DNA from: Betaproteobacteria bacterium
Lineage (GTDB): Bacteria > Pseudomonadota > Gammaproteobacteria > Burkholderiales > Burkholderiaceae_C
DNA length: 5,725 nt
NCBI GenBank assembly: GCA_947448675.1
Contig: CANFOR010000183.1
Location: 1 to 5,725, forward strand
Reading direction: 5' to 3'
Made by a program: the position numbers and the translations under genes. Below, in pieces: positions 1 through 4,950 of this stretch. The notes beneath the pieces were generated by a model that was not told the DNA's origin, did not search any database, and was given only the letters and a program-made list of their open reading frames with translations. Within the stretch, counting starts at the first letter, position 1. Every line of letters starts with the position of its first letter.

Positions 1-974
1 TTAATCGCGTCGTCAAAAGCAATGGTGTCCACCAAAGCGCGCTTGGCATTGGTGCCGTGCAAGGCGTGGTCGATACGACCACCTTCGACCATCAAGAAAT
101 AACCCTTGCTGTTCTTAGACAAAATATCAATCGCCTTGCTGGTCATCTCTGCCAAGCTTGGCTCTTTGGTCGGGTCGCGGTCCAGGTCGTAGCTCATGTG
201 GCTACTGGTGAACAGGCCCAGCAGTTTTTTCTGCGTGCTGTCGACTTTGTCAAAGTCGGCTTTGTTGCCAACGAATTTATAGCCCGCGGTTTGCATTTCA
301 GCGACCAAGTCGCGCGTGTCGGTGCGCGAAGAACCGCTGGTGGTTTTGGGTTGGAAGTGGCGCAGGCCGCCGCCCAAAACCACGTCAATGCCGTCGAGCA
401 GCGCGCTGTTGTAGCTGGTAGCACCGGGCACCATTTGGGTGGCGATGTTGTTCTCGCCGTCGCGGTGGCAAATGTGCGCGTAGGTGGCCGCTGGCGTGGC
501 GTGGGTGATGCGTGTGGTGGTGACGACACCGGTGGCCATCGCTGCTTTCTTGGCCAGCTCCAGCATGGTCGTCACCGGGCTGCCATTGCCTGCCACGCAC
601 TTGGTGTCTGAGCCGGTGGTGTAGGGGCTGCCCAAGGGGTCGTAGGCGGCGGTATCGGCGCTCATGGACAACACCTCGTTGTTCATCTTCACGCCCGTCA
701 TGTAGGCCGCCATCGAGGGCGCGCTGTCGGTGACCTGCGCGTCTTTGGAATAGGTTTTGATGAAGGCCGTTTCTGGCAAAGTGTCCATGGTCAACTCGCC
801 GTCTTCGCCCACTTTATAGATGCGCGCGGCCGTCATGGTGGTCATGCCCATGCCATCACCCAAGAAGAAGAGCACGTTTTTCTGCGGTGGCATCGGGTCG
901 CCATCGTTGCAAGCAACGAGCGCCAGGCTAGCGACCAGAGCCGCAGCCACGGCCTTGAAGACGGGAGATTTCAT
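1..974 (-). CDS. phoA: Alkaline phosphatase, PhoA family, predicted lipoprotein (3' end of gene outside the window)
   Basis: Hydrolyses phosphate monoesters outside the cytoplasm using two zinc ions and a third metal. 324 codons are visible and the frame is still open at the left edge. Residues 1-22 form a lipoprotein signal with lipobox LVAC, so Cys22 is the likely lipidated residue. The metal-binding motif LGDGMG (38-43) contains Asp40. TDSAPS (82-87) carries the nucleophile Ser84. THATPA (157-162) and VEGGRIDHALH (296-306) supply His158, Thr160, Glu297, Asp302, His303 and His306. E. coli PhoA has Asp153 and Lys328 where this protein has His158 and His303, so the metal site resembles the animal-type enzymes. 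The C-terminal His ligands lie outside the window. The ATG at 974 follows AGGA (981-984) with 6 nt spacing. A candidate Pho box upstream suggests phosphate-starvation control. Family call is firm; the exact substrate is unknown. Confidence 0.93.
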   Translation of the reverse strand, partial: MKSPVFKAVAAALVASLALVACNDGDPMPPQKNVLFFLGDGMGMTTMTAARIYKVGEDGELTMDTLPETAFIKTYSKDAQVTDSAPSMAAYMTGVKMNNEVLSMSADTAAYDPLGSPYTTGSDTKCVAGNGSPVTTMLELAKKAAMATGVVTTTRITHATPAATYAHICHRDGENNIATQMVPGATSYNSALLDGIDVVLGGGLRHFQPKTTSGSSRTDTRDLVAEMQTAGYKFVGNKADFDKVDSTQKKLLGLFTSSHMSYDLDRDPTKEPSLAEMTSKAIDILSKNSKGYFLMVEGGRIDHALHGTNAKRALVDTIAFDDAI

Positions 975-980
975 GGAATA

Positions 981-984
981 TCCT
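981..984 (-). promoter_or_regulatory. Ribosome binding site of the alkaline phosphatase
   Basis: AGGA on the minus strand, six bases before the ATG at 974. It fixes the start codon in front of the lipoprotein signal. It contrasts with the two plus-strand genes of the window, which have no such site. Confidence 0.75.
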
Positions 985-1010
985 TTGCTCGGTTTGTAAA
1001 GTTCCATGAA

Positions 1011-1044
1011 ATTGTGCAAACTATTTATGGCAAAGGCATGACAC
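1011..1044 (-). promoter_or_regulatory. Candidate Pho box (PhoB site) and -10 of the alkaline phosphatase
   Basis: On the minus strand, GTGTCAT (1044-1038), four bases, then TTGCCAT (1033-1027) reproduce the 7-4-7 direct-repeat layout of a PhoB site. By eye, 11 of 18 bases match the E. coli phoA box. Ten bases further on lies CACAAT (1016-1011), a 4/6 match to TATAAT at the spacing expected when PhoB replaces the -35 contact. The start of transcription would fall near 1003-1005, leaving a leader of about 30 nt. The position before a phosphatase gene strengthens the call; the site itself is imperfect. Confidence 0.6.
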
Positions 1045-1101
1045 ATTTCACACCCGGCGCCTCGGCACAGCGGCCTGCTACGCGCCACAAAAGCGCATGC
1101 A

Positions 1102-1132
1102 TTGCCAGCACGCACCACCCCGCCCGTAAAAT
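1102..1132 (+). promoter_or_regulatory. Candidate promoter of the DUF455 gene, giving a leaderless mRNA
   Basis: TAAAAT (1127-1132) matches the -10 consensus in five of six bases. TTGCCA (1102-1107) matches the -35 consensus in five of six, but with a long 19-bp spacer. The ATG at 1138 is only five bases after the -10, where transcription would begin, and no purine-rich ribosome binding site is present. Seen: hexamers and spacing. Inferred: leaderless transcription. Confidence 0.5.
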
Positions 1133-1137
1133 GGTGC

Positions 1138-1929
1138 ATGGACTTTCGCCAACGCGCTCTGCACGCCCTGTGCTGCCCCAGCCCAGAAGAAAAAGTGGCG
1201 CTAACGCGCTCCCTGCATGCGTGCGCAGCTACGCTTTTAATAGCATCCGAGGCATTGCCCGAGCCTGCCGACCTGCCCGGCCGCCCGGCCCGGCCCGAGC
1301 TGCGCGCGCATTTAGACGTGCCCAAGCGCTCGCCCTTCACACCCCAGGGTTTGGCCGCTTTGCTGCATGCAGTGGCGCATATTGAGTTCAACGCCATCAA
1401 CTTGGCGCTCGACGCAGTGTGGCGCTTTGCCGGCATGCCTCCGGCCTATTACCTCGACTGGCTGCGTGTGGCGGCAGAGGAGGCCGAGCACTTCAGTCTG
1501 CTGCGCGACTTGCTGCACAGCATGGGCTTTGCCTATGGCGACTTTGCCGCCCACACCGGCCTGTGGGACATGGTGCACAAAACCCGCCACGACATCACCG
1601 CCCGCATGGCCCTGGTGCCGCGCACCTTAGAGGCGCGCGGCCTCGACGCCACCCCGCCCATGCAAGCCAAACTGCGCCGCGTCGGCTCGCCCTACGCACT
1701 GCGCGCGGTAGAGATTTTGAGCGTGATCTTGCACGAAGAAATTGGCCACGTCGCCATTGGCAACCATTGGTACCGCTGGCTCTGTGCGCGAGACAACTTG
1801 GAGCCCGTAGCCCACTACGCAGTTCTCACCAAAGCCTACGACGCCCCGCGCCTGCGCGCGCCCTTTAACACCGCAGACCGCAAGCGGGCCGGGTTTTCGG
1901 ATGCGGAGTTGGCGGCGTTGCAGCTATAA
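1138..1929 (+). CDS. Ferritin-like DUF455 family protein
   Basis: A 263-residue soluble protein with no signal peptide, of the ferritin-like DUF455 family. The family is thought to form a four-helix bundle with a two-metal site; its reaction is not known to me. Likely ligands are Glu83 in HIEFNAINL (81-89), the ExxH pair Glu115/His118 in EEAEHF, and the second ExxH pair Glu201/His204 in EEIGHVAIGN. Family blocks are also visible at DWLRVAAEEAEHF (107-119), YGDFAAHTGLWD (133-144) and PRTLEARGLD (161-170). I chose ATG 1138 over the in-frame TTG at 1102 because a -10 hexamer lies just before it and the family N-terminus fits. Part of the variable N-terminal region (about residues 20-36) is encoded by an antisense copy of the 48-bp repeat. 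The TAA stop lies inside another copy. It converges with xerD, 45 bp away. Confidence 0.9.
   Translation: MDFRQRALHALCCPSPEEKVALTRSLHACAATLLIASEALPEPADLPGRPARPELRAHLDVPKRSPFTPQGLAALLHAVAHIEFNAINLALDAVWRFAGMPPAYYLDWLRVAAEEAEHFSLLRDLLHSMGFAYGDFAAHTGLWDMVHKTRHDITARMALVPRTLEARGLDATPPMQAKLRRVGSPYALRAVEILSVILHEEIGHVAIGNHWYRWLCARDNLEPVAHYAVLTKAYDAPRLRAPFNTADRKRAGFSDAELAALQL
1197..1244 (-). repeat. 48-bp two-hairpin palindromic element, copy A, inside the DUF455 gene
   Basis: Read on the minus strand it begins GCTAT, seven bases, GTAGCTG, and continues with ACGC, eleven bases, GCGT, then GCGCC and a T-run (ACTTTTT). Spacing is the same as in copy C in queG, with 29 of 48 bases identical without gaps. 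The second stem is strengthened by outer GCGC/GCGC arms. It lies antisense in the 5' part of DUF455, in the variable region before the first ferritin-like helix. More diverged than the other two copies. Confidence 0.6.
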
Positions 1930-1970
1930 ATTTAATAGCTGTCTACGCATAGCGCATGCGCCTTGCAGGC
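1923..1970 (+). repeat. 48-bp two-hairpin palindromic element, copy B, between the convergent DUF455 and xerD genes
   Basis: It starts GCTAT, seven AT-rich bases, ATAGCTG, and ends CTTGCAGGC followed by ATATTT. With flanking bases the first stem is a perfect 7-bp repeat (1921-1927 with 1935-1941). A second perfect palindrome, GCGCATGCGC, covers 1952-1961. 32 of 48 bases match copy C in queG without gaps. It supplies the TAA stop of DUF455 (1927-1929) and ends five bases before the xerD stop, filling the intergenic space. It may act as a transcript-end structure for both genes, though it does not look like a strong GC-rich terminator. Confidence 0.8.
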
Positions 1971-1974
1971 ATAT

Positions 1975-2898
1975 TTACCCCCTAGGATGGTGCTGTGCGT
2001 GCAGGGTTTTGAGCCGTTGGCGGGCCACATGGGTGTAGATAGTGGTGGTGGAAATGTCGGCGTGGCCGAGCAGCATTTGCACGGCACGCAGGTCGGCTCC
2101 GTGGTTGAGCAAATGGGTGGCAAAGGCGTGGCGCAGGGTGTGTGGTGAGAGCGGCACGGTGATGCCCGCTTGCAGCGCGTATTTTTTCACCAGCATCCAA
2201 AACATCACGCGGCCCATGCCTGCGCCACGGCGCGTGACGAACAGGTCTTGGCTTTGCTGACCGTGCAAAATAACGGGCCTCGCTTCGGACAGGTAGCGGT
2301 TGAGCCACTCGCGCGCCACTTCGCCAAAGGGCACCAGGCGCTCTTTGCTGCCCTTGCCCAGCACGCGCAACACGCCGTCGTTCAGGCTCAGGTTGAGCAC
2401 GCTCAGGTTCACCAGCTCGCTCACGCGCAGGCCGCTGGCGTAGATCAGCTCCAGCATGGCACGGTCGCGCAGGCCCAGGGGCGTGGCTACGTCGGGCGCG
2501 GCCAGCAGGGCCTCGACTTGCGGCTCGCTCAAAGTTTTAGGGTCGCGCTGGGCTTGGCGGGCCGAGAGCAGCTTGAGCGTCGGGTCGGCGCTAATGTGCC
2601 GCTCGCGCAGGGCCCAGCGAAAGTAGCGTTTGAACACCGTGAGGCGGCGGTTGGCCGTGGTGGCCTTGGTTTGCGCGTGGCGGGCCGCAAAATAGGCTTG
2701 CAGGTCGGCCTCGGTGCTGGCTTCTAGGCGGGTGGCTTGGGCGCTGCGCTGCTGCAACCACGCGGCGTACAAACTGAGGTCGCGCCGGTAGGCGGCCAGG
2801 GTGTTGGTAGACAGGCCTTGCTCTAGCCAGAGCGCGTCGATGAAGGCGTCGACACCTGCGTCGGCCTGGACGCCCCTGCTCACAGCGTTCAGGCCCAC
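1975..2898 (-). CDS. xerD: Site-specific tyrosine recombinase XerD
   Basis: Acts with XerC at the dif site near the replication terminus to resolve chromosome dimers under FtsK control. Numbered from GTG 2898, the protein has 307 residues (E. coli XerD 298). The N-terminal SAM-like core-binding domain is recognisable by DALWLEQGLSTNTLAAYRRD (21-40). The catalytic domain shows the full set: Arg158 in ASGLRVSEL, Lys182 in GKGSKERLVP, His253 and Arg256 in SPHTLRHAFATH, His279 in LLGHADISTT, and nucleophile Tyr288 in IYTHV. The C-terminus HHPRG and the N-terminal block match XerD better than XerC. Two GTG starts are possible: 2898, with GAGG five bases upstream, or 2883 (302 residues). The frame stays open upstream to 3114, but that part overlaps the preceding gene and looks non-coding. 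It starts 7 bp after the solute-binding protein gene, so the two are probably co-transcribed. Confidence 0.93.
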   Translation of the reverse strand: MGLNAVSRGVQADAGVDAFIDALWLEQGLSTNTLAAYRRDLSLYAAWLQQRSAQATRLEASTEADLQAYFAARHAQTKATTANRRLTVFKRYFRWALRERHISADPTLKLLSARQAQRDPKTLSEPQVEALLAAPDVATPLGLRDRAMLELIYASGLRVSELVNLSVLNLSLNDGVLRVLGKGSKERLVPFGEVAREWLNRYLSEARPVILHGQQSQDLFVTRRGAGMGRVMFWMLVKKYALQAGITVPLSPHTLRHAFATHLLNHGADLRAVQMLLGHADISTTTIYTHVARQRLKTLHAQHHPRG

Positions 2899-2905
2899 AG
2901 TGGCC

Positions 2906-3892
2906 TCAATCGAGTTTGAGTTTTTGCTGCGCCACGACTTTTTTATACACCTCGTACTCGGCCTTGATCTGCTCGCTAAATTGCTCGGGCGAGTTGCCGA
3001 CAATGATGGAGCCGGTGTCTTCAATGCGGCTGCGCACTGCCGGGTCTTCAAGCGCCTTCTTGACGCCCGCGTTGATGCGCTCCACCACCTCTTTGGGCAA
3101 GCCCTTAGGCCCATAGATGCCGTAAAAGGCCATGCGGTTCACTGGCTCCAGGCCGACTTCTTTAAAGGTTGGCGTGTTGGGCAAAGCCGCCAAGCGCGTG
3201 GGCGCGGCCACCACAATGGGCACCAAACGCTTGTCTTTGATGAAGGGCAAGGCCGAGGGCATGTTGTCAAAAATCATCGGCACTTGGCCGGCCACCGTGT
3301 CGTTCAAAGCGGGGCCTGCGCCGCGGTAGGGAATGTGGGTAACAAAGGTGCCCGAGAGGCTTTTGTACAGCTCCATTTGCAAGTGGCCAATGCCACCCGT
3401 GCCAGAGGACGCGAACGAATATTTGCCCGGCGAGCGTTTGAGCTCGGCCACAAAAGCTTTGTAATCTTTGGCCGGAAAACCCGGGTGCACCGCAATCACA
3501 TTGGGCGTGGCCGCAATATTGACGATGGGCGTGAAGTCGGTCAGCGCGTTGTACGGAATCTTGGTGTTGATGGCCGGGTTGGCAGCCACGGTAGACACCG
3601 TAGCGATGCCCAGCGAGTAGCCGTCGGCCACGGCTTTAGAGGTTTCGTTGGCGCCGATCACGCCACCGCCACCGGCGCGGTTGACCACGATCACCGGCTG
3701 GCCCAAGACCCTGCCCAGCGGGTCGGCAATGGTGCGGGCCACAATGTCGGTGGTGCCACCGGGGGCAAAGGGCACAACCAACTGAATGGCGCGGTTCGGA
3801 TACGCCTGGGCCCAGCTGCTGCTGCTCGCGCCTGCAGCCAACGCGGCCAGGGCGACCACGGTTAAGCCAGATAAAACGGGGCGACGGTTCAT
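2906..3892 (-). CDS. Bug/TctC-family periplasmic tripartite tricarboxylate transporter substrate-binding protein
   Basis: A secreted binding protein of 328 residues, the usual size for the family. It captures small carboxylates or similar compounds in the periplasm for a TctAB-type membrane carrier. Residues 1-30 form a Sec signal peptide: MNRR, a hydrophobic core, and a likely AQA/YP cleavage site. Family motifs are PFAPGGTTDIVAR (41-53), NRAGGGGVIGA (71-81), SSGTGGIGH (162-170), IPYRGAGPALND (187-198) and LPNTPTFKEVG (237-247). The start at 3892 is set by AGGAG (3904-3900) seven bases upstream; a longer in-frame start at 3985 would add 31 residues ahead of the signal and is rejected. No tctA or tctB gene is in view. 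Such orphan binding proteins are very numerous in Burkholderiales and ligands cannot be read from sequence. It is divergent from the AEC permease, with which it may share control, and is followed by xerD. Confidence 0.92.
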   Translation of the reverse strand: MNRRPVLSGLTVVALAALAAGASSSSWAQAYPNRAIQLVVPFAPGGTTDIVARTIADPLGRVLGQPVIVVNRAGGGGVIGANETSKAVADGYSLGIATVSTVAANPAINTKIPYNALTDFTPIVNIAATPNVIAVHPGFPAKDYKAFVAELKRSPGKYSFASSGTGGIGHLQMELYKSLSGTFVTHIPYRGAGPALNDTVAGQVPMIFDNMPSALPFIKDKRLVPIVVAAPTRLAALPNTPTFKEVGLEPVNRMAFYGIYGPKGLPKEVVERINAGVKKALEDPAVRSRIEDTGSIIVGNSPEQFSEQIKAEYEVYKKVVAQQKLKLD

Positions 3893-3899
3893 TGCTTCA

Positions 3900-3904
3900 C
3901 TCCT
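3900..3904 (-). promoter_or_regulatory. Ribosome binding site of the solute-binding protein gene
   Basis: AGGAG on the minus strand, seven bases before the ATG at 3892. It decides the start and excludes the longer reading frame that begins at 3985. Confidence 0.8.
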
Positions 3905-3973
3905 GAGAAAGATAGCGCGATGGTAGCCTGTGCCACAACGCGCAGGCCTGTGGATTACACATATGGGCAAACC

Positions 3974-3992
3974 CGCAGACAGCAAGTCTGCG
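3974..3992. promoter_or_regulatory. Inverted repeat in the divergent promoter region, possible operator
   Basis: CGCAGAC (3974-3980), five bases, then GTCTGCG (3986-3992): a perfect 7-bp inverted repeat. It lies between the divergent solute-binding protein and AEC permease genes, just upstream of where the AEC -35 region would be. That suits a binding site for a dimeric regulator. No regulator gene is in the window, so the role is inferred from position only. Confidence 0.4.
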
Positions 3993-4015
3993 CAAGCTGC
4001 GGATGGGCCAGGCCA

Positions 4016-4026
4016 TGCTTTATTCT
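4016..4026 (+). promoter_or_regulatory. Candidate -10 region of the AEC permease gene, leaderless
   Basis: TGC followed by TTTATT (4016-4024) resembles an extended -10; the overlapping TATTCT (4021-4026) is an alternative, also a 4/6 match. No clear -35 is seen. Either places the transcription start within a few bases of the ATG at 4033. No ribosome binding site precedes that ATG. Confidence 0.4.
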
Positions 4027-4032
4027 TGCCGT

Positions 4033-4950
4033 ATGAACTACGCGCAACTGCTCTTCCCCGACTTCTCGCTGATTTTGTGCGGCTACCTGGTGTGCCGCTT
4101 CACTGCGCTGGACCGCAGCGTGTGGCAGCCGGTTGAAAGCTTGGTGTACTTTTTTCTGTTCCCGGTGTTGTTGTTTCAGTCCATTGTGAAAAGCCCTTTG
4201 CAGTTGGGTGCGGCTTCGGGCTTTTTGGCCGCTGGGGTGCTGCTGGGCTTGGGTGGCATCGCCATGGCCTATGCCCTGCCCTACCTACCTGGACTGGGCC
4301 CGCGCATCGCTGTACGCCAGCACGCGGGCAGCGCCCAGGTGGCCTTCCGCTTTAACTCTTACATTGCCCTGGCCTTGGCCGGGCGCTTGGCCGGGCCCTA
4401 TGGCCTGCAACTCATTGCCTTGCTGATTGGCGTGTGCGTGCCCCTGTTCAACGTGGCAGCGGTGTGGCCCATGTTGCGGCACAGTCCGCAACATGGGCAG
4501 CAGGGCTTGGCCCGCGCCCTGCTGCGCAACCCGCTCATCATTGCGACGCTCTCGGGCTTGCTGGCCAATGCTCTGGGCTTGCACATACCCAGCTGGCTAG
4601 AGCCTAGCGTTACACGCATAGGCGCAGCGTCGCTGGCCCTGGGCTTGCTGGCTGCGGGCGCGGGCCTGCAATGGGGCTCGCTGGCCCAGGCTCGGGGCTT
4701 AAGCGCTGGCCTGCTCAGCATTCGCCACTTGCTGCTACCCCTGTTGGCCTTCGCTCTGGCCAAGGCCTTGGGCCTCAATGCAGCGCAAAGCACGGTGCTG
4801 TTGGCCTTTAGCGCCCTGCCCACTGCGTCGAGCTGCTACGTGCTGGCCACGCGCATGGGCTACGAGGGCGGGTATGTGGCGGGGCTGGTGACCTTGTCTA
4901 CGGTGCTGGGCATGCTGAGTTTGCCGCTTGCATTGGGGCTGCTGCACTAG
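4033..4950 (+). CDS. AEC (auxin efflux carrier) family inner-membrane permease
   Basis: A 305-residue, very hydrophobic protein of the AEC transporter family. Bacterial members move small organic acids or related compounds across the inner membrane. Hydrophobic segments are visible at about 10-22, 36-52, 60-85, 108-120, 124-146, 167-183, 197-213, 226-246, 253-268 and 281-303, giving a two-half layout of eight to ten helices. Family-like blocks are FRFNSYIALAL (105-115), VPLFNVAAV (136-144), NPLIIATLSGL (166-176) and SALPTASSCYVLATRMG (260-276). ATG 4033 is preferred over in-frame ATGs at 4003 and 4015 because the first helix begins right after it and a -10-like element overlaps the upstream ones. 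A perfect 13-bp hairpin sits in the coding sequence at 4467-4498, in the loop between the two halves. Its stop overlaps that of queG. Substrate is unknown; the divergent solute-binding protein only hints at carboxylates. Confidence 0.88.
   Translation: MNYAQLLFPDFSLILCGYLVCRFTALDRSVWQPVESLVYFFLFPVLLFQSIVKSPLQLGAASGFLAAGVLLGLGGIAMAYALPYLPGLGPRIAVRQHAGSAQVAFRFNSYIALALAGRLAGPYGLQLIALLIGVCVPLFNVAAVWPMLRHSPQHGQQGLARALLRNPLIIATLSGLLANALGLHIPSWLEPSVTRIGAASLALGLLAAGAGLQWGSLAQARGLSAGLLSIRHLLLPLLAFALAKALGLNAAQSTVLLAFSALPTASSCYVLATRMGYEGGYVAGLVTLSTVLGMLSLPLALGLLH
4467..4498. repeat. Perfect 13-bp inverted repeat with 6-nt loop inside the AEC permease gene
   Basis: GCCCATGTTGCGG (4467-4479), loop cacagt, and its exact reverse complement (4486-4498). 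It encodes residues 145-156, a hydrophilic stretch between the two hydrophobic halves of the permease. It would form a strong RNA hairpin, but no T-run follows on the plus strand, so it does not look like a standard terminator. Confidence 0.85.

Noticed and set aside
405..430. TAGCTGGTAGC in the phosphatase gene as a repeat copy
   Set aside because: The partner arm GCTA at the fixed spacing is absent and the loop is not AT-rich; it encodes normal phosphatase residues.
57..611. A 184-codon plus-strand open frame opposite the alkaline phosphatase
   Set aside because: It is the antisense shadow of conserved phosphatase motifs, with no family resemblance of its own.
1074..1110. A possible fourth, partial copy of the 48-bp element (CTGCTACGC ... 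AGCGCATGC ... TTGCC)
   Set aside because: It resembles only the second half of copy B, needs a gap of several bases to align, and has no first hairpin.
2899..3114. N-terminal extension of xerD by 72 codons, up to an ATG at 3114
   Set aside because: It overlaps the 3' end of the solute-binding protein gene, shows no XerD similarity, and would make the protein far longer than the family norm.
2801..3865. A 354-codon plus-strand open frame antisense to the solute-binding protein gene
   Set aside because: It mirrors a clearly real gene with signal peptide and family motifs; the translation has no recognisable domain. Long antisense frames are common in GC-rich DNA.
4588..4620. Small hairpin GCTAG-agc-CTAGC followed by CGTTACACGC in the AEC gene
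   Set aside because: Loop length and spacing differ from the 48-bp family, and a 5-bp stem is expected by chance.
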